A stretch of DNA of 64,000 nucleotides, taken from Nitrosomonadaceae bacterium. Lineage in GTDB: Bacteria; Pseudomonadota; Gammaproteobacteria; Burkholderiales; Nitrosomonadaceae. The notes under the pieces were generated by a model that saw only the letters and a program-made list of their open reading frames with translations, was not told the origin of the DNA and did no database searches. This document shows positions 1-10,073 of this stretch, in pieces. The translations under genes and the position numbers were made by a program. The DNA lies in assembly GCA_002721545.1 (NCBI GenBank), contig PBKR01000003.1, positions 137,482-201,481 on the forward strand, read 5' to 3'. Each line of letters opens with the position of its first letter. Positions within the stretch are counted from its first letter, which is position 1.

Positions 1-195
1 ACACCATTACTACAAATTGATCAGAATCAAGATTTACTTTTACAACAAGCTGTTCGTGCAAATATACGCTCATCAGTACACCAACTTAAGCATAGCTCAA
101 AAATTTTAGAGAAATTAGTAAAGAAAAAGAAACTTCTTATCATTGGAGCAGAGTATTCATTAGATACCGGGATTGTAACTTTTTTTGATAAATAA
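1..195 (+). CDS. beta-carbonic anhydrase, C-terminal fragment (5' end outside window)
   Basis: Frame 1 translates to TPLLQIDQNQDLLLQQAVRANIRSSVHQLKHSSKILEKLVKKKKLLIIGAEYSLDTGIVTFFDK*, typical of the C-terminus of beta-CA (AVRANVR..., GAEYSL.TG.V.FFD). Confidence 0.75.
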   Translation, partial: TPLLQIDQNQDLLLQQAVRANIRSSVHQLKHSSKILEKLVKKKKLLIIGAEYSLDTGIVTFFDK

Positions 196-368
196 CTGTA
201 TAGAAATTAACTTAGTATATTTAATTAAAGTCTCGTTACAAACTAATAAATTACTGCTAAACGATATTATTCAAAACATCTTCTCTATTATATACCGGTT
301 AATTCATTATTTTCTGGTGATAACTAGAGTAAAATCAAATGCTATTGAATCTATATCCACACTAAGTT

Positions 369-719
369 CTAACGAGATATTCTTTTCTCTACCGACTCTA
401 ACCCTGATGGGTCATACCTTAAAGTATAGCCTAATCCAAAAGCTGAAAGGATAGGTAAGTTTTCAGTAGGGGTAATTATCAACTTGATACTCTCAAGCTT
501 CTTACCTGCCCCCCTCTTATAAAATACTTCACAAACCACCTCTTGTGCCAAAAACGTATAGGAAAGAGGTAAATTGATTTCTTCAACTTCTATATTCCCA
601 GAAAAGCTTTTCTCAAACAATCCTTGAGCTGTTTCTTTAATACTATCCTTATTTATAAAGTGCATCCAGACACCTTGTACACAAATAATTACTATAAAGA
701 TAGACAAAATCTGTTTCAT
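369..719 (-). CDS. hypothetical exported protein
   Basis: 116 aa ORF with N-terminal hydrophobic segment; overlapping + ORF is less plausible. Confidence 0.5.
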   Translation of the reverse strand: MKQILSIFIVIICVQGVWMHFINKDSIKETAQGLFEKSFSGNIEVEEINLPLSYTFLAQEVVCEVFYKRGAGKKLESIKLIITPTENLPILSAFGLGYTLRYDPSGLESVEKRISR

Positions 720-830
720 ATTATCTCCACATTAAAACCATAACATTACAATACACCTACCACAGTTAATAGAGGTAACTAGATTTAATAATGAATAACT
801 ATTAATTTTCCATATTTCTAGCACATTACA

Positions 831-871
831 CCAAAAAATAAGAGCTTCTGATTACATTAGGATGTAAGAAG
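831..871 (-). terminator. intrinsic terminator of the porin gene
   Basis: CTTC-TGA-TTACAT-TAGG-ATGTAA-GAAG hairpin; on the minus strand it is followed by CTCTTATTTTTT. Confidence 0.55.
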
Positions 872-935
872 TAAAACTACAAACAGAAATTTATAATTCT
901 TTTTTTTCTATTGAGTCTAAAAGGAATAGAGTCTA

Positions 936-2603
936 TTAGATAGCCAATTGAGTTCTAAACATGAACGTATTCAACCCATCTGGCTTCCCACCATTTGAAC
1001 TCTTGGTTAATGGGGAATTATTAATTTCAAGGATTCTATCGTAACCAAACATTAGGCGAACATTCTCATTTACATACCAGTTAAGAGCGAAACTAAAGTT
1101 TTTCATGGAGCCACCTTTATATGCCCCGTCATTCATGTTTATTCCCCCAACACGTGCGGCTATTTCCCATGCCCCAAACCCACCATTAGCTAGACTAAAC
1201 GTATTCTTTGGTTTTAATCTTTTAAATACGCCGTTCTTATAAGTACGTGATTCACCCGTTAGAGTGAGAGCTGCCTCTCCATACCAACCATGAAAAGCAA
1301 GAGAACTCATCCCATTATTTCTATCTATCCAAGACTGAGTAAATTCACCGCCTAAGCTCACTGGCCCATATACACCATTAGCTTCCAGACCAAGCATTTT
1401 TAGATTCTTAATAGTGGTGATAGTACCGGTATCAATAGGGTATAAATTGCTCATTTGAGTTGTTTCATATTTATATCGAATCCCACCTCGATTCGAATTA
1501 ATAGCTGACTGACTGGTCTCCCGATAATTTCCAGCGATACCCAAATGAATTAGCTTCTGTATCCCATTATCATTATTCAGTATAGGGTTAAATGTCGCCC
1601 GTCCATTCACACCCCATCCCTCATCCTTACTAGAATTATTTGGAGAAATAGACTCTCCATATACACCAGTTTGTGCACCCCATTTCTTTCCATAAGCTGC
1701 TATATTTAATCCAATTGCACGATCTACAACTGGAGCATTAAGTATATTCATCAAGGATCTTTCAGTGTACATATAATCATTTGAGCTTTCTTGTAACTCC
1801 CGACTGAAAGCTTGTTTTTGATGACCAACAGTAATCCTAGTTTCTATATCCTCAAAAATATCTAAACCCGTATAAGAAAGCTTGAAATCTTTGATACCAA
1901 TCTTATTATCAGCAAAATCAATATCCGATTTAAATTTCCATACGTTATACAATGTACTCATAAATGCTAACCGTGCTCGACGCATTTCTGTGCCATTATT
2001 TGCTTGGGCAGGTGATCCATTTTCTGAGAAGTTGTCATTATTACTTACTGAAGCATCCGCGTGCATTCGCCCGCCTATCTTAAATTTAAAGCTGCCATCT
2101 GCAGACTGCGCCCGTAGTCCTTTTTGGTCTAAGATGATTTTTGTTTTGCTTGATTCTTTTATTTTCCCCTCTAATTTTTCAACTTTACTAAGAAGCCGTA
2201 AGTTACCTTTACGGCGCTTAACTTTAATACCTTTATACTTCTGAATTTCTTTTTCAAGTAAATCTATTTTTTTTGCAAGATATTCAGTTTCTGCTTTAAT
2301 TTTTAATGCTAAATCTTTATCTCCTTTATGCAGAACAGTAAATTTGTTTGTTTTATCTAATTGATTTTTATTATTTTCTATCTCTCTTATCCTTCTTCTG
2401 TTTTTAATTAAAACTGCATGACTTTTTGCTTTAATTGGTTTGTCTTCAACTCGTTCAAATGTTCCGAGTCGTTCTCGACTTGGACCATCTTCTGTATATA
2501 TTTGTTTAGTCTTTATATCAACAAAGAGCTCAATTGCATGAGATGATGGTGCCAGGATCAATACAACAAGCATGAGGAATATGTGGTTAAAATTAATTTT
2601 CAC
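936..2603 (-). CDS. OprO/OprP-type phosphate-selective porin family protein with N-terminal coiled coil
   Basis: 555 aa, signal peptide, coiled coil, then 'FKIGGRMHADASV...RRARLAF...' beta-barrel pattern ending in FRTQLAI. Confidence 0.8.
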   Translation of the reverse strand: MKINFNHIFLMLVVLILAPSSHAIELFVDIKTKQIYTEDGPSRERLGTFERVEDKPIKAKSHAVLIKNRRRIREIENNKNQLDKTNKFTVLHKGDKDLALKIKAETEYLAKKIDLLEKEIQKYKGIKVKRRKGNLRLLSKVEKLEGKIKESSKTKIILDQKGLRAQSADGSFKFKIGGRMHADASVSNNDNFSENGSPAQANNGTEMRRARLAFMSTLYNVWKFKSDIDFADNKIGIKDFKLSYTGLDIFEDIETRITVGHQKQAFSRELQESSNDYMYTERSLMNILNAPVVDRAIGLNIAAYGKKWGAQTGVYGESISPNNSSKDEGWGVNGRATFNPILNNDNGIQKLIHLGIAGNYRETSQSAINSNRGGIRYKYETTQMSNLYPIDTGTITTIKNLKMLGLEANGVYGPVSLGGEFTQSWIDRNNGMSSLAFHGWYGEAALTLTGESRTYKNGVFKRLKPKNTFSLANGGFGAWEIAARVGGINMNDGAYKGGSMKNFSFALNWYVNENVRLMFGYDRILEINNSPLTKSSNGGKPDGLNTFMFRTQLAI

Positions 2604-2869
2604 AGCTAATCTCCATATTACATAAATTTTTTGGTTCTGCTGAATTAGGAAAATATGAAATAATATTAATTAAATTTAATTACAGTTATCTCTATCAATC
2701 AGATAATAAGATACAAATATCTTTTAAAGATTTATAGAGCATATATTGTTACTTTCAAAAAATGGGAAAAAATTAATAAACTCAAATAGTCTGAAAATCA
2801 TAACTATATTTACCAGACTATAGAATTCAATAAGGAATTATGGGTCTGTAGTAGTAAGGTATGAAAAGT

Positions 2870-2908
2870 CCTTGCACAGGTAGATATTGATGATATCTAC
2901 CTGTAAGG
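2870..2908 (-). terminator. strong hairpin downstream of the small secreted-protein gene
   Basis: CCTT-GC-ACAGGTAGATAT-TGATG-ATATCTACCTGT-AAGG (12 bp perfect stem plus 4 bp); minus-strand continuation ACTTTTCAT. Confidence 0.55.
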
Positions 2909-2918
2909 GTTAAGCGGT

Positions 2919-3179
2919 TTATCCTTCAGGTACTTCAGGGCAGGTATGCGTCGTTCCATCAGTTGAGTCTTTTACTTTGTCACCTGGTTCTTTATCTAGA
3001 CAAGCAATTCTATTTAGAATGTTTTGAGCAGTTTCTCCCTTTAAAGCTCTTTCTGCAGTAGAGCTGGCATCAATATCAAGATTATCATCTTCACCACCAC
3101 CGGAACTTGTAGCTGCCATAACTGGCCCATTAACCATAAATACTACAGCAGCAGCAATAGTGATCAATAATTTATTCAT
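2919..3179 (-). CDS. small secreted protein, unknown function
   Basis: 86 aa with clear signal peptide (LLITIAAAVVFMVNGPVMAA), acidic mature part with two Cys; stand-alone gene with 3' hairpin. Confidence 0.6.
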   Translation of the reverse strand: MNKLLITIAAAVVFMVNGPVMAATSSGGGEDDNLDIDASSTAERALKGETAQNILNRIACLDKEPGDKVKDSTDGTTHTCPEVPEG

Positions 3180-3382
3180 CCTTCTTTCTCCTCTTCTGAT
3201 TTATATCCTTTTTATATCATTTTCAAATCTAATTCGAAGTAAATATAATTATATTCTCCTATACTAGGACTCTATACAATCATATACCTTAACAATACCA
3301 ATTACGATGATATAAATCAATTTATTTTAATTTACTTAGATTTAGTTAGAGTTAGTTATATATTTACGGTAAAATTAACCAC

Positions 3383-3973
3383 ATGAGCAAATTAAATATT
3401 TCTTCTATTCCTGTTATTTTTATAGTAATAACTCTTTCTGGTTGCGGGATACAAAGTATACCAACAGCTCTTAACAATGTTGAAGCTGCATGGTCAGAGG
3501 TATTGAATCAATATAAAAGGCGGTCTGATTTAATTCCGAACCTTGTTAATATAGTTAAAGGTTATGCTTCTCATGAAAAAGAAACCCTACAGGCAGTAGT
3601 AGAAGCTAGAGCAAAAGCAACCCAGACAAAAATAAATACTGATCAGTTAACGCCTGAATTAATGAGTCAATTTTCACAAGCTCAAGCTGGGCTGGGATCG
3701 GCTCTTTCTCGTCTTATGGTGGTAGTCGAGCGTTACCCTGAGTTAAAGGCTAATACAAATTTTCGCGATCTTCAGGTGCAACTTGAAGGGACAGAAAACA
3801 GGATCACCGTAGCTAGGAATAGATATATTCAATCAATAAATGCTTTTAATAATTTAGTCACAGTACCGCCTACATCTTGGTACAATGCTATATTCCTTCA
3901 GCATGATAAAAAACCACAGTTTAGTCTTGAAAATGAAGATAAGGTTAAGCGGGCTCCTGAAATAGAGTTTTGA
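3383..3973 (+). CDS. LemA family protein
   Basis: 'NNVEAAWSEVLNQYKRRSDLIPNLVNIVKGYASHE' is the canonical LemA signature. Confidence 0.92.
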   Translation: MSKLNISSIPVIFIVITLSGCGIQSIPTALNNVEAAWSEVLNQYKRRSDLIPNLVNIVKGYASHEKETLQAVVEARAKATQTKINTDQLTPELMSQFSQAQAGLGSALSRLMVVVERYPELKANTNFRDLQVQLEGTENRITVARNRYIQSINAFNNLVTVPPTSWYNAIFLQHDKKPQFSLENEDKVKRAPEIEF

Positions 3974-4743
3974 TGAGCTTAAGATTACTAATCTCTTTAA
4001 TCATTCTAAGTTTTGTGTGTGTGGCTCCTGTATATTCTCTTGATGTTCCTCGCCATACTGGCCCTGTAGTTGATCTTGCAGGTGTGTTTACTAAATCTGA
4101 GAGTGCACAAATATCATCCAGTTTAATGCAGTTTAAAACGAAATATGGGCCCCAAATTCAAGTAGTTACTATACCTAATCTCCAAGATGAGACAATAGAG
4201 AGTTTCTCAATCAAGATTGTAGATAAATGGAAACTTGGCTCTAAAGATAAAGATAATGGGGTACTACTACTTATAGCAACTCAAGATCGTAAAGTCCGCA
4301 TTGAAGTTGGTCAGGGTCTTGAAGGTGATTTGCCTGATGCATTAGCTGGAAAAATTATCCGAGCGGGGATTATTCCATTTTTTAGGAAAGGGCAGATTAA
4401 TGCTGGTGTAATGACTGGCTTAGGAATGATTGCTGAAAGTATTGGTGGGAAGCTTGAGAATATAGTGTCCACTCAGATTTCAAGACATACTCAATCAAGA
4501 AATGCAGATTTAGGGTACTTATTGTTTCTTGCTTTTTTTCTATTCGGGCCAACGATTCTTGGCAGAAGTCATGGAAGGGGTAGAGGTAGTATAGGATCTT
4601 CTATTCTTAGTGGGTTACTTTTGGGTAGTATGCTAAGTAGTGGACGTGGAGGCTTTAGTGGCGGCTTTGGTAGTGGATTTAGCGGTGGTTTTGGTGGGGG
4701 AGGTGGTGGATTTTCTGGTGGCGGAGCAAGTGGAGGGTGGTAA
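3970..4743 (+). CDS. TPM domain (YgcG-type) membrane protein with Gly-rich tail
   Basis: TPM domain 'VVDLAGVFT...NGVLLLIATQDRKVRIEVGQGLEG' and C-terminal GGFGGGGGGFSGGGASGGW; overlaps lemA by 4 nt. Confidence 0.9.
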   Translation: MMSLRLLISLIILSFVCVAPVYSLDVPRHTGPVVDLAGVFTKSESAQISSSLMQFKTKYGPQIQVVTIPNLQDETIESFSIKIVDKWKLGSKDKDNGVLLLIATQDRKVRIEVGQGLEGDLPDALAGKIIRAGIIPFFRKGQINAGVMTGLGMIAESIGGKLENIVSTQISRHTQSRNADLGYLLFLAFFLFGPTILGRSHGRGRGSIGSSILSGLLLGSMLSSGRGGFSGGFGSGFSGGFGGGGGGFSGGGASGGW

Positions 4744-5361
4744 TTGAAACATTTTAATCAATCAGATCTTGATCAGATTTCAAAAGCAGTTCTTGATGCT
4801 GAGAAACAGACTACCGGTGAAATTGTACCAATGATTGTTACTCAGAGTGATGATTACCCAGGTGCTCGTTGGCGACTCGCTATAACAGTATCATTATTAT
4901 TTGGGTTTCTTATTTATTACTGCATTAATTATTCTGATCCAGTTTGGATCCTTTGGGCACAAATCCCAGGTCTTTATATTGGATATTGGCTAGGGGTATT
5001 TGGTTTTATCCTTAGGCCTTTTCTTTCTGGTTCCAAAATTGAGGAAGAAGTACACCAACGAGCATTACAGGCCTTCTTCTCTCACAATATCCATTTAACA
5101 AACGAGCGGACAGGTATACTTATTATGGTTTCTCTTCTTGAACATCGAGTTGAAATACTTGCCGATACTGGAATTAATGCAAAGGTATCTAAAGATACAT
5201 GGAATAATATATTAACGGATATGGTTAATAAGATTAAATCAAATGAGCTTACTGAAGGTATTTGTATAGCTGTTAAGGAGTGCGGTGTGATTTTAACAAA
5301 AGAATTCCCAGGGACTCATGAAAATCCAAATGAAATTAAAAATAAGATTATTATAGAATAG
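4744..5361 (+). CDS. TPM domain protein
   Basis: Immediately downstream of the YgcG-type gene (TTG start); 'AEKQTTGEIVPMIV...LEHRVEILADTGINAKV'. Confidence 0.85.
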   Translation: MKHFNQSDLDQISKAVLDAEKQTTGEIVPMIVTQSDDYPGARWRLAITVSLLFGFLIYYCINYSDPVWILWAQIPGLYIGYWLGVFGFILRPFLSGSKIEEEVHQRALQAFFSHNIHLTNERTGILIMVSLLEHRVEILADTGINAKVSKDTWNNILTDMVNKIKSNELTEGICIAVKECGVILTKEFPGTHENPNEIKNKIIIE

Positions 5362-5371
5362 GAGTTATATT

Positions 5372-5632
5372 TTATTTTAATAAATGGCTATCTTTAGGTA
5401 ATTGTTTTGAGTACCACAATGCAAGTTTATGTCGTAGTGCTTTTTCAGACACCTGATCTTCAGGCAAGGGTTGTATAATTTTGTCGTAAACTAAGAATCT
5501 GTAGACATATAAAAGTTTCTCGCTCGCTGAGTCGGTTGCTTCAAATTTAACTACTCCTCGATCTTCAGCATATTTTATTCCTGTAATTAGCGCTTCCTTA
5601 AAAATTGCATTCTCATTTTTTAATTTTTTCAT
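5372..5632 (-). CDS. hypothetical protein
   Basis: 86 aa ORF, convergent with the TPM operon. Confidence 0.45.
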   Translation of the reverse strand: MKKLKNENAIFKEALITGIKYAEDRGVVKFEATDSASEKLLYVYRFLVYDKIIQPLPEDQVSEKALRHKLALWYSKQLPKDSHLLK

Positions 5633-6013
5633 AATAATATGGACAAATAGTTTATTAATTCTAGTTTTAATTATTTTACTAGACTTGCTAATTAGTAATT
5701 AGTAAAGCTATATATTAATTTATGCTAAAAGGATCCGCATCTCAACAGTATAGATAATCATTTAGCAACTTTCCCTATTTAATAGAATTATTGAGAGTTA
5801 TCTAGAGAAGGCAATATCATATCTATATGCTTATTTTTAAAGGTTAAATTCTAATATTCTTTGATACGAATTTTATGTTAAATTATTTAGCTGCTATTTT
5901 ATATTTTTTAGTAGTTTAAAATAATTAAGAATAATAGGTTATTTATAATTGATAATGAAAAAATTTTTGGTACTTAGAAATAGGGCAATTTAAATTCTTC
6001 AGGAGAGACTACT

Positions 6014-6607
6014 ATGGTTAATAGGCAATCTGTAACCTTCACTATTATTATAACTAGTATTTTTTTAACCTATACAGCGGTATATGCATCTGAACTAAAT
6101 AAATTTAATAAGAGTAATGAATTTATAGTAATGCAATCCAAACAATATGATGAGCAAAAAGATTATACTGCTACACCTTATAAGGATAGTTCCTGTAATC
6201 ATAAAAAAAGAGCCCATAAAAAACATGGTAACAAGAAGAGAAATAGGGGCAAGCATAGTTATGCTCACATAGTTGCTATGCATGCTGACGAATTGAGTCT
6301 TTCTGATGCTCAGCTTGGAAGACTTATTAGGCTTCATAAGAAACACTCACAAGAATATAAAAAAATTAAGAAAAAGATGTATAAAAACATGAAGAATTTA
6401 AATTATTCAGGTATGAGTCTTGGAACTGATGATTCTTTTTTACAGAAATTAGGTGATGAACATTTAGATATATTCAATTCTTTACTTGAGCAGCATATTA
6501 GAAATCGTAGGGTTGTTAACACCATTCTAACTGATGAGCAAAAAAATAAGCTTAATGGTATGAAAATAGATAATGGTAATCAGAGCTGTTTGCACAGTAG
6601 CGCATAG
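6014..6607 (+). CDS. Spy/CpxP-like periplasmic protein, His/Lys-rich
   Basis: Signal peptide; basic stretch NHKKRAHKKHGNKKRNRGKHSYAH; LTxxQ-like motifs LSDAQ and LTDEQ. Confidence 0.6.
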   Translation: MVNRQSVTFTIIITSIFLTYTAVYASELNKFNKSNEFIVMQSKQYDEQKDYTATPYKDSSCNHKKRAHKKHGNKKRNRGKHSYAHIVAMHADELSLSDAQLGRLIRLHKKHSQEYKKIKKKMYKNMKNLNYSGMSLGTDDSFLQKLGDEHLDIFNSLLEQHIRNRRVVNTILTDEQKNKLNGMKIDNGNQSCLHSSA

Positions 6608-6655
6608 CCAATATAATGATTTTTAAATAGATTTGCCTAGAATAATGTTAAATAT

Positions 6656-8041
6656 TTATGGTGAGTCACTCGCGTTATTAGTTTCCTTTGGTAAAGCTTT
6701 AGGGAGACTCTGAGTGGTTTTAATTTGGTCACGTCCAGCAGATTTAGCAAGATATAATGCTTTATCTGCTCGTTGAAGCCACTCTTCCTTAGTTTCGTTA
6801 GGGTCACATTCAGCCACACCAAAACTCAATGTGATCGAGCCTACTTCTTCGAATTTAACAGAAGAAATCTTTTCTCTCACCCTCTCTGCTAGCTTTAATA
6901 CAGTTTCTGCTGTTGTATTTGGGCACAGAATAATAAATTCTTCTCCGCCCCATCGTGTAAGAGAATCAGTTGCGCGCAAGGTGGAGAGAATTGCGCTAGA
7001 TAAATCAATAAGTACTCTATCTCCAATTGAATGGCCATAAAGATCATTTATCTTTTTAAAGTGGTCTATATCTAGAATCATCAAGCTTAAGCGTTGACCA
7101 TATCTTCTTAGACGATCTATTTCAAATTCCACAGTATCCTCAAAACGCCTTCGATTCCATGCGCCTGTAAGTTTGTCAGTACTTGCTAGTTGATCTAGTT
7201 CAGCAATTATAATTCTTAATTTTTCTTGCATCGCAGCAAGCCCACTTAGAACCTGGCCAATTTCATCCTTGCTTGGGGCTAAAATATTCTCATCCATATT
7301 ACCCTCAGCAATTTGTTTGAAGTGAGCGACTGCTTTATTTAGTGGCAGAACAATTGAGCGTATTAGAAGTATTGCTGCAGTAAAAGAAATCAGTATACCT
7401 AATACTGTCAATAATATTAGAGAATTGCGAATAAGAGTAAAATATTTTGTGGCTTCCTGATATTCATCTTTTTGAATTTGATTTATTACTTGCAATAAAT
7501 CACTAGCCTGTAGGGTAGCAATTTTGAAATAAGGGTTAATTTTACTCACAAATATTGTATTAGCTGCTTGGAAATCTTTAGATTCTATAGCATCTATAGC
7601 TGGTATTAATCCCTCATTTATATATTGTATGTGCGTATCACTAAATAAATCTGTTTTATTCTGTTCTTCTTTGGTTAAATTTCTTTCATTATATTTGTTT
7701 AGGAGGCTATTAGATTCATCAATATTGTCAACTATAGAAGCGATATGTGCGCTTAATAGTTTCTTATTATTCTGAGTTTTTAAATAATCATTTTTTAGGC
7801 TTTGCTGTAGACAAAATGTCATATGTCCCCAGCTATCATTCATTAGAAATATGATACGACTAATTATTTTGACTGGTTTATAGCTTTCTTTATAGGACGT
7901 TTCTAATGAACTGTTTGCTACTGTAATTACATTAATTCCTATAGCTCCACCAATAAATATTAGTGCAGCTAAAGTACTCATAATTATCCAGAGACGTTTT
8001 TTTATACTGGAGTTTTTAAGGAGATATATTAATGATTCCAC
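6656..8041 (-). CDS. HAMP-GGDEF diguanylate cyclase
   Basis: Two TM segments, HAMP, GGEEF active site with RxxD inhibitory site (RATDSLTRWGGEEF). Confidence 0.92.
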   Translation of the reverse strand: MESLIYLLKNSSIKKRLWIIMSTLAALIFIGGAIGINVITVANSSLETSYKESYKPVKIISRIIFLMNDSWGHMTFCLQQSLKNDYLKTQNNKKLLSAHIASIVDNIDESNSLLNKYNERNLTKEEQNKTDLFSDTHIQYINEGLIPAIDAIESKDFQAANTIFVSKINPYFKIATLQASDLLQVINQIQKDEYQEATKYFTLIRNSLILLTVLGILISFTAAILLIRSIVLPLNKAVAHFKQIAEGNMDENILAPSKDEIGQVLSGLAAMQEKLRIIIAELDQLASTDKLTGAWNRRRFEDTVEFEIDRLRRYGQRLSLMILDIDHFKKINDLYGHSIGDRVLIDLSSAILSTLRATDSLTRWGGEEFIILCPNTTAETVLKLAERVREKISSVKFEEVGSITLSFGVAECDPNETKEEWLQRADKALYLAKSAGRDQIKTTQSLPKALPKETNNASDSP

Positions 8042-8301
8042 TGATTATTCCTTAATAGTTCGTATTATAATAAAGAGAATAAAAACCTTATATATTAAAA
8101 TTCGCTATCATTATGAACTAGCTTATGATGACCTGTGAGTTGAAGTTAGTAAAGGTGAGAGATATCAATTACGAACCTTTCATTTTTAAAATGGTAAAAT
8201 TCTGCTTGTTATTTTAACTAAATTCAAATTTCTTACGAACTAATTTAGATAAAGAAGATATATGAATCTATATTTTATTATCTGGAGTTTTAGAGGCTGC
8301 T

Positions 8302-9078
8302 GTGTTTAAGCTCATTTTTGCCTTATTAGGATTCTATTTATTTGGATTCTTTGGGTCATTAATTGGCTATTTTCTTGGTGGTATAGTCGATAGATCTAGG
8401 GCTTATGGTATTGGGGGTATCAATCCTCTTAGTAGCGGTAGCCGTCAGAAAATATTTCTTAAGACAGTTTTTGTTTTATTAGGAAAATTAGCGAAGGCAG
8501 ATGGACACATATCAAAAGAAGAGATAGCGCATGTTGAGCAAATTTTTCAAAAACTCGGTATGTCTGCAGAGCATAAGCAAAATGCAATTACTCAGTTTAA
8601 ACAGGGGGCTGAAAAAGACTTTGATATTGACCCGATTTTAGAAGAGTTTATAGAGGTTTGTGGAAGAACTCATCAATTGAGGCAGATGTTACTTGTCTAC
8701 CTCATTGTGATGGCGTTATCTGATGGTACTATTAAATCGTCTGAGGAACGTTTATTAATCAATATCGCATATCAACTAGGATATGATGAAATTGCATTTA
8801 GGCAGCTCTTGGATATGGTTCTTAATCAGTCGCATTTTGCAGGAGGCGGCCAGGCTGTTTCTGCCACAGCTATTGAAGATGCTTACAAGGCACTAGGTGT
8901 AAATAAAAATATGACTGATAAGGAAATTAAACATGCATACCGTAAGTTAATGAGCCAATACCATCCAGATAAGCTGATGGGGCAGGGCCTACCAGAAGAT
9001 ATGATAGCAGTAGCTACTGAGCAGGCAAAAGAAGTACAGGTGGCATATGATTTAATTATGAAGAGTCGTGAGAAATAA
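8302..9078 (+). CDS. djlA: DnaJ-like co-chaperone DjlA
   Basis: N-terminal TM, TerB-like region, C-terminal J domain with HPD (YHPDKL); GTG start. Confidence 0.9.
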   Translation: MFKLIFALLGFYLFGFFGSLIGYFLGGIVDRSRAYGIGGINPLSSGSRQKIFLKTVFVLLGKLAKADGHISKEEIAHVEQIFQKLGMSAEHKQNAITQFKQGAEKDFDIDPILEEFIEVCGRTHQLRQMLLVYLIVMALSDGTIKSSEERLLINIAYQLGYDEIAFRQLLDMVLNQSHFAGGGQAVSATAIEDAYKALGVNKNMTDKEIKHAYRKLMSQYHPDKLMGQGLPEDMIAVATEQAKEVQVAYDLIMKSREK

Positions 9079-9213
9079 GTTTAAATGTTTCGTATACGGA
9101 TACATATATTCAATTATTAAATTTATTTACAGTTGCCAGAATTTTTTCTTCCTATATGTATTTAATCTATCCTTGTTATATAGGCTTATAGAAGTTATAG
9201 AGCCCAATTAATA

Positions 9214-9525
9214 TCAGCCTCGTATCCACATTTTTAAGAACTTTAGAAGTCTTTTTTTAATCTTATCTCCTTTTAATTTTATGTTTTCTAAATTAATTGG
9301 TTCTTTACTAAAAGAGATCGGCCAAATCAAAATAAAAAGAATATATGCTAAAGCAGTAAAAAATATACTAGATAGAAATTCTAAAGTAGATAAATTTTCA
9401 AAGGATATAGTTGAGGTAGATATTTCACGCGCAATGGTAGTTAAATAGAGAACTAATAATAGGATAGCAGCACCAGCTATAATTCTTAGACTACGTTTTA
9501 GAAATATTTTTATCCAATTTTGCAA
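9214..9525 (-). CDS. hypothetical membrane protein
   Basis: 103 aa with two predicted TM helices. Confidence 0.4.
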   Translation of the reverse strand: MQNWIKIFLKRSLRIIAGAAILLLVLYLTTIAREISTSTISFENLSTLEFLSSIFFTALAYILFILIWPISFSKEPINLENIKLKGDKIKKRLLKFLKMWIRG

Positions 9526-9705
9526 TTTATTTTCCTATGAAAATTATTTTGAACAACTTCTATTATATTTTACATAGTATTCTTTAATTCTTATAGAATT
9601 CTAATTATTAATATTATAATTTAGAGTTATATAGCTGATAAAATAATTATTTTTTATATTAATTAATATTAAAAAATATTTACATAAAAAATAAGGGAGA
9701 ACATT

Positions 9706-9948
9706 GTGGAATGGATTTATATTTGGATTATATTGTGGCTAGCTTGTATTATTGGCGCAACTATTATCGGGTCACGTAAAAAAATGGCAGTTAGTGCCTG
9801 TTTTTTTGGACTAATCTTTGGGCCACTTGGGGTTATTCTAGTATTTATTAGCAAAGGAAAGAAAATTGCTTGTCCATTTTGTAAGAAATTAAATTATATA
9901 ACTTCTCTAGCTTGTATACATTGCAATAAAAAATTAACTGACCAATAA
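9706..9948 (+). CDS. small membrane protein with C-terminal zinc ribbon
   Basis: Two TM helices then CPFC-x11-CIHC; GTG start. Confidence 0.55.
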   Translation: MEWIYIWIILWLACIIGATIIGSRKKMAVSACFFGLIFGPLGVILVFISKGKKIACPFCKKLNYITSLACIHCNKKLTDQ

Positions 9949-10073
9949 ACAATTATAGGGTGTATAGAATATTAGAAATTGTAAAATATTAATTTCTTAG
10001 AGGATCATTTGGAAATTATAAAGGTTGATATATTCTTAAGCTTATAGAGTGAATGAGTTTAATATTTTCGGGT

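Noticed and set aside
185-454. 89-aa plus-strand ORF overlapping the carbonic anhydrase end and the 369-719 minus ORF
   Set aside because: No recognisable motifs and an AT-rich composition artefact; the frame-1 carbonic anhydrase fragment explains 1-195.
1882-2244. 120-aa plus-strand ORF antisense to the porin gene
   Set aside because: Antisense to a well-supported porin ORF; no family resemblance.
6095-6346. 83-aa minus-strand ORF antisense to the Spy-like gene
   Set aside because: Hydrophobic translation is the expected shadow of a Lys-rich coding strand.
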